Below, piece by piece: positions 44,970-53,730 of a stretch of 64,000 nt of DNA. The stretch is from JAPPFW01 sp965231815. Its GTDB lineage: Bacteria; Actinomycetota; Acidimicrobiia; Spongiisociales; Spongiisociaceae. The translations under genes were made by a program, and so were the position numbers. The notes below the pieces were generated by a model. It saw only the letters and a program-made list of their open reading frames with translations, did no database searches and was not told the DNA's origin. Location of the stretch: the NCBI GenBank assembly GCA_965231815.1, contig OZ246890.1, forward strand, positions 248,001-312,000. The letters run 5' to 3'. Numbering within the stretch: the stretch's first letter is position 1; every line of letters starts with the position of its first letter.

Positions 44970-45380
44970 GGTGAACACCCTGAGAGCGCGCCTGCACGAA
45001 CACCTCTGTGGGGATCTGACTGTCGATCGAAGGCCAGACGGTGAGTTGATGGTGCGGACTCCCTTCGAGTTCCCAGACGGAGACCGGTATCCTATCCATC
45101 TCTCAGAACTGCCGGGTGGCGGCGGCCTCAGGCTGTCCGATAGAGGACATACGCTGATGCACATCAGTTACGAGCACGACGTAGACACATTCATGGACGA
45201 ACCCAGAGGAAGACTCGTCAATCATGTCATAGCCAGAGTGGTCTGCGCCGGGACGGCGGCGCATTCTGCCTGGACACCACCTTGGATAGACTACCGACAG
45301 CTATCTTCAGGTTCGGACAGGCCTTGACCAGAATATACCACTTGACCTTCTGTTCGATCGATAACGGAGGTTATCAATGA
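44962..45380 (+). pseudogene. DUF1828 gene with a single frameshift
   Basis: ATG 44962 overlaps the restriction gene stop. The first frame encodes a DUF1828 N-terminus ('GDLTVDRRPDGELMVRTPFEFPDGD' in blocks, 'LRLSDRGHTLMHISYEHDVDTF'). After 'LVNHVIAR' near 45236 the family C-terminus continues in another frame: 'SGLRRDGGAFCLDTTLDRL', 'AIFRFGQALTRIY', ending at TGA 45378-45380, which overlaps the DUF2283 ATG. One missing base explains it. Without a shift the product would be 122 residues from 44962 and end at 45327. It may be a recent lesion, an assembly error or programmed frameshifting. Confidence 0.75.
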
Positions 45381-45592
45381 GGCTCGCCTACTACCCGGAG
45401 ACTGACAGCCTCTACGTCGAGTTCAAGCCAACGCTGGGTACAGAGACCCGTGAGATCACGGACGGTCTCAATGTAGATTTAGATGCCGACGGCGAGGTGG
45501 TGGGCTTCGACATCGACCATGCCTCGACGCGTCTGGACATCTCCACGTTGGAGACCGAATCGCTACCACTACGGACTAGCAAGGCAGTGTGA
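45377..45592 (+). CDS. DUF2283 family protein
   Basis: A 71-residue DUF2283 protein: 'YYPETDSLYVEF', 'TREITDGLNVDLDADGEVVGFDIDHAS' in adjacent blocks. The family is small, of unknown biochemical role, and frequently found beside toxin-antitoxin or restriction genes. GGAGG lies 12 bases before the ATG (45366-45370), and the methyltransferase begins three bases after the stop, so it belongs to the restriction operon. Confidence 0.85.
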   Translation: MRLAYYPETDSLYVEFKPTLGTETREITDGLNVDLDADGEVVGFDIDHASTRLDISTLETESLPLRTSKAV

Positions 45593-45595
45593 TCC

Positions 45596-48406
45596 ATGGC
45601 TCGCCGCAAGAAACGGAAGTCCGTCGCCAATCTCGTTCACGACGAGGCAAAGAGACTCAACATCCCCACGGCCGAGCACGAGGCCGTGCTGGAGGATACG
45701 GACCGTACCCCGATCCAGGTCGCCTACATGCGCCGCAACCCCGACCTCGATCCCCAACTCGTCTGGCGCGGCAAGGACGTGCTCGACTGGTCCGAGTTGG
45801 TGGTGCAAGCCCCGCCGCTGTTCATCCAGGAGAAGGTACATCCCAAGGTACTGATCGACGACCTGATCGCCCGGAGCAGGCGAGCGAGTCGTGACACGAC
45901 AGACTACGAATCCGGCTTCCAAGCAGACCTGTTCGCCGATTTCAACGGTCTGCCCGATGAGTCCGCTAAGACCGAGTTCTACCAGCATGACGCCAACTGG
46001 TCGAACCGGATGATCCTAGGCGACAGCCTCCAAGTGATGGCCTCCTTAGCGGAACGTGAAGGACTACGAGGGAAGGTGCAGTGTATATATCTCGATCCTC
46101 CGTACGGTATCAAGTTCAACTCCAACTTCCAATGGTCCACTAACAACCGTGACGTTCGAGACGGTAAGTCAGATCACATAACACGCGAACCTGAACAGGT
46201 GAAGGCTTTCCGTGATACGTGGCGGGACGGGATCCACTCCTACCTGACCTACCTACGAGATCGCCTGACCGTGGCGAGAGACCTACTAACCGAGAGCGGT
46301 TCGATATTCGTCCAGATCGGTGACGAGAACTTGGCCCGCGTACGTCTGTTGATGGATGAAATTCTGGGACCAAACAACTACCAGAACACAATTTACTTCC
46401 AGACAACTGGAGGATTCCCTACTTCTGGCTTAACAAGGATAGGAGATTATTTACTCTGGTACTCGAAGAATCCTAATCACTTGAAATACAGAGCGTTATA
46501 CAAGCAAAAGCCAGGCCCCAACGACAGCCGAAGTGCCTTCAGGAATATAGAACTCGGTGTTGGCTATCGGCGACCATTGACAAAAGATGAGCGAATCGGT
46601 GTAATCAAGAGAAGTCCTGAATCACGAATATTTCGTATCGCCGATATTTGCGGGCAAGGCGCTCCTGATCATCCTACTCCGTTCGTATGGAACGGAACCA
46701 CCTATCAACCTCCCATCGGTAATCACTGGAAACCAAGTTACCCAGAGGGATTGGAACGGCTATCTCGAGCAAATAGAGTGTACGGGACGAACAAGCGTCT
46801 CAACTATATTCGCTTTCTTGACGACTATTCCGTCACCTCCCTAAACAATATCTGGCAAGACACAGGACACTCTGGTTTTGCGTACCAGAAACTGTTTGTT
46901 GTTCAGACCAACGTTCAAGTCATCCAACGCTGTATCCTCATGACGACGGACCCGAGTGACTTAGTCCTTGACCCCACATGCGGCTCAGGTACTACCGCAT
47001 ACGTGGCTGAACAGTGGGGTCGTCGTTGGATCACCATCGACACTTCTCGGGTAGCTCTGGCGCTGGCTAGAGCTCGGATCATGGGGGCCCGTTACCCCTA
47101 TTATCTGCTAGCCGACAGCGCCGACGGTCAACGCAAGCTGGCGGAGATAACCCGTACCACACCCTCCGAGGCACGCACCTCCAGTGATCTCCGCCAAGGA
47201 TTCTTGTACGAGCGCGTTCCCCATATCACTCTCAAGTTGATCGCTCACAACGCCGAGATCGACGTGATCTGGGAGAAGTTCCAACAGACCCTCGAACCCC
47301 TCCGCGAGCGGTTGAACGAGGAACTCGGGACGGTGTGGGAGGAATGGGAGATACCTCGAGACGCGGAGGAGGGTTGGCCTCTGGAGGGCAAACGCATCCA
47401 CACGAATTGGTGGAAGCAGCGCATCGCCCGCCAGAAAGAGATCGACGCATCCATCGCCGCCAAGGCCGACTCCGAATACCTCTACGACAAGCCCTACGAG
47501 GATAAGCGCAAGGTACGTGTCGCCGGACCATTCACGGTCGAGAGTATCTCACCTCATCGGACGCTGGCGGTCGATGAGAACGATGAGGTCATCGACTCCG
47601 CCCAGGGCAAACTGGGCCATGTCGAGAAGCAGGACTTCGACAGCGTGATCCTGGATCACCTGAGGACATCCGGAGTCCAGCAGGCTCACAAGGCGGACCG
47701 GATCTCATTCGCGTCGGTCGTACCTTGGCCCGGTGACCTCGTTGGCGCCGAGGGCGTCTACTACGAGGGTAAAGAGGAATCAGCCGCCAAGCGGCGCGCC
47801 GCGATCTTCATCGGTCCCGAATTCGGAACCGTCACCCGCCCCGACCTGGCGAGAGCCGCAAGGGAAGCGGGTGAGGCCGGGTTCGACATCCTGATCGCCT
47901 GCGCCTTCAACTACGACGCCCACTCCACCGAACTGGCCAGACTGGGTCGCGTTCCGATCCTGAAAGCCCGCATGAATGCCGATCTACACATGGCCGGCGA
48001 CCTGAAGAACACCGGCAAGGGCAACCTGTTCGTCATCTTCGGCGAACCCGACATCGAAATTCTCGACGCGGAGAACGACCAGATCCAGATCCAGATCAAC
48101 GGGGTAGACGTCTATCGCCCCAACACGGGTGAGATCCAGAGCGACAACGCCGACGGTATCGCCTGCTGGTTCATAGACACCGACTACAACGAGGAGAGCT
48201 TTTTCGTACGCCACGCCTACTTCCTGGGCGCCAACGACCCATACAAGGCTCTCAAGACCACCCTCAAGGCTGAGATCAACCGAGAAGCCTGGGAGACCCT
48301 CCGCAGCGACACCTCCCGGCCCTTCGACAAACCCACCTCCGGCCGCATCGCCGTCAAGGTGATCAACCACCTCGGAGACGAGGTAATGATCGTCCGCCGA
48401 GTGTGA
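45596..48406 (+). CDS. Site-specific adenine DNA methyltransferase (type III Mod-like)
   Basis: A 936-residue beta-class N6-adenine methyltransferase: the catalytic motif DPPY (residues 167-170) precedes the AdoMet motif DPTCGSGTT (from 459). It protects host sites from the nuclease encoded at 41925. A basic N-terminus and a C-terminal region of about 450 residues flank the catalytic part. The segment between the motifs (about 46370-46950), where the target recognition domain should be, is much more AT-rich, with TTA, ATA and AGA codons rare elsewhere in the window, suggesting import of a new specificity by recombination. ATG 45596 lies three bases after the DUF2283 stop. Confidence 0.9.
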   Translation: MARRKKRKSVANLVHDEAKRLNIPTAEHEAVLEDTDRTPIQVAYMRRNPDLDPQLVWRGKDVLDWSELVVQAPPLFIQEKVHPKVLIDDLIARSRRASRDTTDYESGFQADLFADFNGLPDESAKTEFYQHDANWSNRMILGDSLQVMASLAEREGLRGKVQCIYLDPPYGIKFNSNFQWSTNNRDVRDGKSDHITREPEQVKAFRDTWRDGIHSYLTYLRDRLTVARDLLTESGSIFVQIGDENLARVRLLMDEILGPNNYQNTIYFQTTGGFPTSGLTRIGDYLLWYSKNPNHLKYRALYKQKPGPNDSRSAFRNIELGVGYRRPLTKDERIGVIKRSPESRIFRIADICGQGAPDHPTPFVWNGTTYQPPIGNHWKPSYPEGLERLSRANRVYGTNKRLNYIRFLDDYSVTSLNNIWQDTGHSGFAYQKLFVVQTNVQVIQRCILMTTDPSDLVLDPTCGSGTTAYVAEQWGRRWITIDTSRVALALARARIMGARYPYYLLADSADGQRKLAEITRTTPSEARTSSDLRQGFLYERVPHITLKLIAHNAEIDVIWEKFQQTLEPLRERLNEELGTVWEEWEIPRDAEEGWPLEGKRIHTNWWKQRIARQKEIDASIAAKADSEYLYDKPYEDKRKVRVAGPFTVESISPHRTLAVDENDEVIDSAQGKLGHVEKQDFDSVILDHLRTSGVQQAHKADRISFASVVPWPGDLVGAEGVYYEGKEESAAKRRAAIFIGPEFGTVTRPDLARAAREAGEAGFDILIACAFNYDAHSTELARLGRVPILKARMNADLHMAGDLKNTGKGNLFVIFGEPDIEILDAENDQIQIQINGVDVYRPNTGEIQSDNADGIACWFIDTDYNEESFFVRHAYFLGANDPYKALKTTLKAEINREAWETLRSDTSRPFDKPTSGRIAVKVINHLGDEVMIVRRV

Positions 48407-48432
48407 GGTAGCCGGGGTTAGGAGGAACTGAC

Positions 48433-49248
48433 TTGAGTGAGGAGACTGTAAATCAGGCTGACTTAGAACATCTCATCTTGCGTGCCTTTGCCGTGGCCGC
48501 GGGTAGCGGCAGGGCGGAGTGGTATCGCATGAGGGGAAGTGTTCTCAAGAATCGCTTGTTGGATTTGACCGAACGATCATTTGCAGAGAAAACATACGGG
48601 GCTGATCGGTTCAGCGACTTGGTTTCGTCACTAGACGATCTGCTTGAAGTCGATTATTCCAACACGCCGTTCATAGTTGAGCTACGTGAGCCACACCGTT
48701 CACGAGTCAAACCTATAGGCCATGTGGCCGGTTCGGCATCGAAAGGGAGGATTCGTCCGGACCTTTGGCATGCGGTTGTCGACTACAGCAGCGAGTCGGT
48801 CTGGGCTTGGGACCGCAGGTCAAGACGCGCTGTGCAAGTGGATGATATGGACGCCGTCCGCTCGGAGGGCATCCTACCGACTGTCAACCGGTCCACGTTG
48901 CAACAATGGCGGGCTGAGTTTGCTCAAGAACACGGGGGATCGCTGGGTAGTTTTGAGGGATCGAAGCTGACCGAGTGGGCGGGCAAGGGTCTCGGGACAC
49001 AGGATCTTCCTCTACGTCTGCGTAACTCCTGGAACGCAACGATTCGCCAACGTGTTCACGATCGATTGCTGGACTTCTTCCGAGAACGCGATGAGAATCC
49101 TCCTAGAGATCTCATCGTTGAGCGATATGCTCGAGACACAGTTGATGAGCTGCGAACCTTCGTCATGCGGTGTGTTGCGCTAATGACGGAGCAGGAACTC
49201 AAGGAGCTCTCGATCCCGGCAGGAATCGCATTTAGGGCGCATCGTTGA
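48433..49248 (+). CDS. Hypothetical protein with possible LOTUS/OST-HTH-like winged helix
   Basis: A 271-residue protein of no recognised family. Residues about 10-80 ('ILRAFAVAAGSGRAEWYRM', 'GSVLKNRLLDL', 'RFSDLVSSLDDLLEVDY') have the pattern of an OST-HTH/LOTUS winged helix, known for binding structured RNA or DNA; this match is tentative. The rest is charged and mainly helical. The TTG start is supported by GGAGGA six bases upstream. It lies 26 bases after the methyltransferase and is coupled to the next gene, so it appears to be part of the restriction island. Confidence 0.65.
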   Translation: MSEETVNQADLEHLILRAFAVAAGSGRAEWYRMRGSVLKNRLLDLTERSFAEKTYGADRFSDLVSSLDDLLEVDYSNTPFIVELREPHRSRVKPIGHVAGSASKGRIRPDLWHAVVDYSSESVWAWDRRSRRAVQVDDMDAVRSEGILPTVNRSTLQQWRAEFAQEHGGSLGSFEGSKLTEWAGKGLGTQDLPLRLRNSWNATIRQRVHDRLLDFFRERDENPPRDLIVERYARDTVDELRTFVMRCVALMTEQELKELSIPAGIAFRAHR

Positions 49249-49250
49249 CT

Positions 49251-50042
49251 ATGGGTGTCACGCCGCTCGTATGGCGCGTGTACGCCGGCGGTCTCGAAAG
49301 GTCCGATGACACGCCGGCGAGAGCTTCGGCCCAAGACTGGGAAGTGGCCACGGTGCGATGCGTCCGTCTTCGATCGGGCAGCGGTAGGCGTGCCTATGTG
49401 CTTGGACGGAACGACGCCGCACAGATCTACGAGGACATACACCGGCGTCCGGTAGCCGTGATCTACGACAGGAAGCCCCTAGTTCGGACCTCTCCAATGC
49501 CCCCTTTCCAGGATAATCAGACGGTAACGCTCTTCCAGTTCGTGAGATACAAGTGTTTTGCTATGAACCTCGCCCACAATGCTGCCCACCGTTGGGAATC
49601 GGACTTCCGGGAGTGGCTCCAACGAGCTAGATGCGACGGTAGGAATGACCCTCGCATCCTCCCGCTTCACATATTCGCGATGAAGGGCGAATACGACCTC
49701 AATCGTCAACCAGACCGGCAACAGTTCCGCCGATCGCACCGACAGCAGAGGGACAGAACGCTCGTGGACCGCCGTAAGCGGCGCTGGTCCCCTCCTCGAT
49801 CGGGCGCCAGCCACGGGAGAGAGCCACAGACGGTTCGTGGCCTACGTCTGGACGACGGGTACCACTGGGACGTAACTACTCGTAAGTCTCCGGTTGTCGC
49901 ATCCGTGAACATGATCTGGAACGTCCCGCGCGGCGAATATGTGAACATCTACCCCGATGGATACATTCGCCGTGGGGGACGCAGCAAACAAGTGTGGAGT
50001 CACCAACAAAGCGCACGGGCCGACAGGGAGGAGAGGCGCTAG
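49251..50042 (+). CDS. Hypothetical protein, restriction-island associated
   Basis: A 263-residue basic protein I do not recognise. Notable segments are 'RILPLHIFAMKGEYDLN', an Arg-rich stretch ('RRSHRQQRDRTLVDRRKRRW'), 'HGREPQTVRGLRLDDGYHWDV' split as blocks, and 'VPRGEYVNIYPDGYIR'. The conserved-looking His and Asp residues would suit a catalytic or nucleic-acid-binding role, but nothing proves it. ATG 49251 lies just past the stop of the previous gene (TTG 49245 overlaps it). A strong hairpin follows 35 bases after its stop, so it probably ends the operon. Confidence 0.6.
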   Translation: MGVTPLVWRVYAGGLERSDDTPARASAQDWEVATVRCVRLRSGSGRRAYVLGRNDAAQIYEDIHRRPVAVIYDRKPLVRTSPMPPFQDNQTVTLFQFVRYKCFAMNLAHNAAHRWESDFREWLQRARCDGRNDPRILPLHIFAMKGEYDLNRQPDRQQFRRSHRQQRDRTLVDRRKRRWSPPRSGASHGREPQTVRGLRLDDGYHWDVTTRKSPVVASVNMIWNVPRGEYVNIYPDGYIRRGGRSKQVWSHQQSARADREERR

Positions 50043-50076
50043 CGACCCAAGGTCTCGAATGCCATATCGGATAGCG

Positions 50077-50104
50077 AATGCCCCGCCAGAACCGGCGGGG
50101 CATT
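50077..50104 (+). terminator. Strong hairpin, probable operon terminator
   Basis: AATGCCCCGCC (50077-50087), loop AGAACC, GGCGGGGCATT (50094-50104): a perfect 11-bp stem 35 bases after the last gene of the restriction island. There is no long T-tract, only TTTC, as is common in high-GC genomes. Confidence 0.65.
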
Positions 50105-50920
50105 TCAAAACCTCCGCGACACGCCATGCGTCGCGTTTCTGCGAGGTCTCAGCCATCGGGAGTAGGGTTCTAGTGATCAAGCGGCTACGCCAGAAGACTA
50201 TTCAAGTCTTGCCTCGCGATGTAAAGCCAGCCGCTGGAACTCACCTCCACTCTCACATGACTGGTGCTTGAAGCGGAGCTACCACCACAAGCACCCTCTT
50301 CGGCATTTCCGCCTCGGATCGTCGCCTACCTTACAACACTAGAAGCGCGACGGCACATCGGTCGGGACTCCTCCAACCCATGAGTGATTGCCACGGCGGC
50401 CACGGCGGTGGACGACACCCTCGCAACTCAGGAACGAGCCCCGGTGCTTCCTACAGAGCAGGCTGTGCAACTCCCGACCCACTTTCGTTGAGCATGAGTC
50501 CATGAGCTCAGCAGCCGCTACATCGAGATGCTTCGCGCATGCGGGAGTAGCCGAGCGGCTTCGAAGCGGTCTACCCCCACGCCTGCGCCGGTTTCGCTCT
50601 GTAACCGGCGGTGATCCTCGCGGCCGTGACCCCAGGCGACGACACGGTCCGAGCCCAGGCTGCCTTGATCGCCGGGGCCATCGAGATCTACTCCGCGCCG
50701 CCGTATGTTGAGACTACCGAAACTTCGGCTATTCCGCCGTCGTCTACACGGTTGGCCAGGTCCGGCGGAAGTGCGCGAACACTAACCTGGTCCCCGTCGA
50801 CAGCCACGATCAGAAATCACACACCCGCCCCAACCTGTTCTGCCTGACCCTCCGCTCGCACCCTCCTAAAGTATGAAGGGTTAAACAGCCGAATCCCAAG
50901 ATGTGAAGGGAGTTGGACTG
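50105..50920. other. Gene-poor stretch of about 800 bp
   Basis: No intact gene is recognised. Broken frames occur ('VILAAVTPGDDTVRAQAALIAGAIEIY' in blocks near 50609-50700, then 'DYRNFGYSAVVYTVGQVRR' in a different frame), suggesting a decayed coding sequence of unknown identity. Confidence 0.45.
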
Positions 50921-52660
50921 ATGGCCGCTGTGTGGACCAAGCAGATGGTGGCGGAGTGCCTTGCTCTCGGCGAGGACAGCTTGGTCGAGTTCAAAGAGGC
51001 GCGTTTCAAAGGCAAGCGAGTGGCGGCGCCCCGGCGGGAATCCCTCGCCGATGAGTTGGCTGCCCTGGGCAACACCCTGGGTGGTACTTTGATCCTGAGC
51101 GTGTCGGATCAGGGCGAGATCCGGCCTCTGGACCGCCGACGGTTGGACCTGCTCGAACAATTCGTCAGCGAAGTCTGTGCCGACAGTATCCAACCCTCGC
51201 TCCCATTCATCACGCAGCGGGTGGCCCTACCGGAAGGCCCGGTGCTGGTGGTGGAGGTGGATCAGAGCGATCAGGTTCATCGGAGTCCCGGCGGTTACTT
51301 CCGGAGACGGGGCAGTTCAAAACGAGAGCTTTCGCCGGAGGCCCTACACAGATTGTTTCAACAGCGGGGACGCTCCGGGCTAAGGGGACCCGATGAGATG
51401 CTCGTCGACGGCACGGGCGCTCGCACCCTCGATCCTGACCTAAGCGCTCGGTTTCTCAGCTCTCGGAGCGACGAACCACCCGAAGGTCAGCTGGTGAAAC
51501 TGGGGATGCTGAGCCTGGACGGCGCCGGGGCTTTAGGGGCGACCGTGGCGGGGGTATTGCTATGCACGAAGGAACCTCACGAACACATAAGAGGCGCGGT
51601 GATCGAAGCGGTTCGTTACCGCGGTACGGAGTTGGGTCGGGCCGAGCAACATGACGCCGCTACCATCACCGGTCCGCTGGACCAGCAGATCCGCGAAGCG
51701 GTGCGGTTCGCCCGGCGCAACACCAGGGTATCGGCACGGCGGACACCTGGCTTCGTGGAGATGCCCGCGTTCAGCCCCCGGGCGGTCTTCGAAGCGGTGG
51801 TGAATGCGGTAGTGCATCGCGATTACACGATGGAACGATCCAAGACCAGGTTCTTCATCTTCGACGATCGTATCGAGGTTTACTCTCCCGGGGCTCTCCC
51901 CAACACTTTGCCGGTGGAGGCCATGCAACGTCGGCAGGTGACGCGCAACGAGACCGTAGCCTCGATGTTGCGATTGCTGGCAATAGGAGATGTCCCCGGC
52001 GCCGGAGACCGGAGATACTTCCTGCAAGAACGCGGGGAAGGTGTTCCCATAATCTACGGGGAGACCAGATCTCTGACCGGTCGGGATCCCACCTACGAGC
52101 TGCCGGGCGGGGGCGAGCTATGCCTTACCATTCCTGCGGCGCCCGCGCCCGTGGAAGGAATCACCGGTTCGATAACCGTAACTGCCCATGGCAGGCCATT
52201 GCGGAACGCAAAGGTGGTGGCTCACTACCCCGATGGAACCTGGATGGCCGAACAAACCGACAGCTTCGGACGGGCCACCTTCGGCTTTCACTCCGAACTT
52301 CCGATAACCGTCTTCTGTACAGCCCGCGGCTTCGGGGGTCATGTCGAAAAGGGGTGGCGCCCACCACGAGAACTGTCGATCGAATTGGCGGAGTTGCCGG
52401 ACGGTGGTTCGGATGTCTTCACCGAAGGGACCGGCTACCTACCTGGTTTGGCGGGACGGCTGAATCCCATCCTCGACACTCTCGACCGCACCTACCTCTA
52501 CACCACCAACGTGTCGATCGACCGTGGCAAGCCCCAACCCGTCCATTTCAGACTGGGTCAACCACTTCTACTCACCGATGTGAACGGTTACCGCCTGCAG
52601 GTGCGGTTTATTGAAATGATCGGCAAGTCCTCGCTGGTTGAATACCAGCACCCCAAGTAG
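50921..52660 (+). CDS. AlbA_2 (Schlafen-like) and HATPase domain protein with C-terminal beta-sandwich
   Basis: A 579-residue protein. Residues about 15-130 form an AlbA_2/divergent AAA-4 domain ('EDSLVEFKEARF', 'LADELAALGNTLGGTLILSV', 'GGYFRRRGSS'). A GHKL-type ATPase segment follows ('AVFEAVVNAVVHRDY', 'IFDDRIEVYSPGALP', about 288-320). The C-terminal part starts with a carboxypeptidase-regulatory-like repeat ('ITGSITVTAHGRPLRNAKV', about 413 on), an unusual addition. AlbA_2 proteins are found in putative transcription regulators and in phage defence (Schlafen-like). ATG 50921 is preferred; GTG 50903 is possible. It stands alone, 11 bases before a convergent HAD gene. Confidence 0.8.
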   Translation: MAAVWTKQMVAECLALGEDSLVEFKEARFKGKRVAAPRRESLADELAALGNTLGGTLILSVSDQGEIRPLDRRRLDLLEQFVSEVCADSIQPSLPFITQRVALPEGPVLVVEVDQSDQVHRSPGGYFRRRGSSKRELSPEALHRLFQQRGRSGLRGPDEMLVDGTGARTLDPDLSARFLSSRSDEPPEGQLVKLGMLSLDGAGALGATVAGVLLCTKEPHEHIRGAVIEAVRYRGTELGRAEQHDAATITGPLDQQIREAVRFARRNTRVSARRTPGFVEMPAFSPRAVFEAVVNAVVHRDYTMERSKTRFFIFDDRIEVYSPGALPNTLPVEAMQRRQVTRNETVASMLRLLAIGDVPGAGDRRYFLQERGEGVPIIYGETRSLTGRDPTYELPGGGELCLTIPAAPAPVEGITGSITVTAHGRPLRNAKVVAHYPDGTWMAEQTDSFGRATFGFHSELPITVFCTARGFGGHVEKGWRPPRELSIELAELPDGGSDVFTEGTGYLPGLAGRLNPILDTLDRTYLYTTNVSIDRGKPQPVHFRLGQPLLLTDVNGYRLQVRFIEMIGKSSLVEYQHPK

Positions 52661-52671
52661 ACAGCTTCGAG

Positions 52672-53349
52672 TTAATCACGCCTGGCGGCTTCGGTCCGCA
52701 GCATGGCGTCAACCGCGGCCAACACCTGTGCCGCAGAGCGAGGAGGGTCGAGAACGTCGAAGTGGACAGCCACCATACCCACTTTCTCGGCGCCGGCGAT
52801 GTTGACCGGCTGGTCATCGATGAACAGGACTTGGTGGGCGTCCAAACCCAAGGCGTCAAGCACCCGCAGGTACCCCCTCGGATCGGGCTTGAGGATGCCG
52901 GTATTGGAGAGGTCGACGAACGGGTCGAACTTGTCGAGTACGTCCATGCGTTCGATCCAGGCCGGGTCGTGGAATCGGCTCAGGTCATTGGTAAGGGCGG
53001 CAACCCGCAACCCCTCCTCGGCCAACCTCCGGCGGAGGCGTCGGGTTTCGGGGCGTAGGATTTCTTCCCTCGGGGCATCGAAGAGGCTGTCCATGAGGCT
53101 GCGCAACCGGTCCGGTCCGGCACCGATCAGCTCGGCGTGATGGTCAGCCTGTCGTTGCCAGTAGCCGAGTTCCGTGAACTCCCCGGCGCGGAATCTACCC
53201 CATAGCGGATCCGCGTCCGGATCGAAGGGACCCGCCAAGTCGAGGCTGCCCTCCGCCAAACCTATCCTTCGTTCGAGACCCGGCGCCATCTCGAACGGTG
53301 TGCGGATGACTACCCCGCCGAAATCAAAAACAACTGCTCGGATCGCCAT
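52672..53349 (-). CDS. HAD-superfamily hydrolase
   Basis: A 225-residue HAD protein: motif I 'VVFDFGGVV', motif II 'ALTNDLS' and motif IV 'LFIDDQPVNIAGAEKVGM', with a helical cap between. As in the HAD at 35952, the second Asp of motif I is replaced by Gly, and the motif IV regions are closely similar, so the two are paralogs. Such members include sugar-phosphate phosphatases and epoxide hydrolase N-terminal-like proteins. No operon partner is seen. Confidence 0.85.
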   Translation of the reverse strand: MAIRAVVFDFGGVVIRTPFEMAPGLERRIGLAEGSLDLAGPFDPDADPLWGRFRAGEFTELGYWQRQADHHAELIGAGPDRLRSLMDSLFDAPREEILRPETRRLRRRLAEEGLRVAALTNDLSRFHDPAWIERMDVLDKFDPFVDLSNTGILKPDPRGYLRVLDALGLDAHQVLFIDDQPVNIAGAEKVGMVAVHFDVLDPPRSAAQVLAAVDAMLRTEAARRD

Positions 53350-53407
53350 ACCCGACGATCACGTTACCCCCGATTCCCCAACCGCACGAACTCGGGAGAC
53401 CGCTTGG

Positions 53408-53692
53408 TCACTTCCGCTGCGAGACCCTTACCGTGAACTCGGGAGGTACCTCCAGACCGGAACGTTCCAGAACTCGGGCCATGCACAAGAGCGCCGTGGC
53501 CACCCCTGAGACCAGATCCGCTGCTTCGGGACTCACAGGGAACTCCCTATTCTGACCGTTCAGCCGGTGGTAGATCTCCCGTCTTACCTGTCGCTGCGAA
53601 CCGATCTCCCGCAGCACCCTACGCGGTAGGCGCCTTCCGAATTTGGGATCCGGGATGCCCGGAATGAGCATCTGTATCTGCCATCGAGTCAT
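53408..53692 (-). CDS. Small hypothetical protein
   Basis: A 94-residue basic protein I do not recognise. It reads 'TRWQIQMLIPGIPDPKFGRRL', then a helical segment 'AADLVSGVATALLCMARVLE'. The ATG at 53692 is preferred over an upstream start at 53785 because the extra residues are low-quality. An AT-rich stretch with repeated TATA elements lies directly upstream (53690-53730), a likely promoter. Evidence for a gene is moderate: good length for a small regulator or toxin partner but no family match. Confidence 0.4.
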   Translation of the reverse strand: MTRWQIQMLIPGIPDPKFGRRLPRRVLREIGSQRQVRREIYHRLNGQNREFPVSPEAADLVSGVATALLCMARVLERSGLEVPPEFTVRVSQRK

Positions 53693-53730
53693 ATATACAG
53701 CTATACATCTATATCGATCTTCAGACAAGG
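53693..53730 (-). promoter_or_regulatory. AT-rich promoter-like region
   Basis: On the minus strand this reads GATATAGATGTATAGCTGTA followed by TATATG, ending at the start of the small gene at 53692. It is unusually AT-rich for this genome and contains several overlapping TATA-type -10 candidates. Confidence 0.35.

Noticed and set aside
50535..50580. tRNA-like start (GCGGGAGTAGCCGAGCGG)
   Set aside because: It resembles the D-arm region of a Leu/Ser tRNA, but no anticodon arm, T-arm or acceptor pairing follows.
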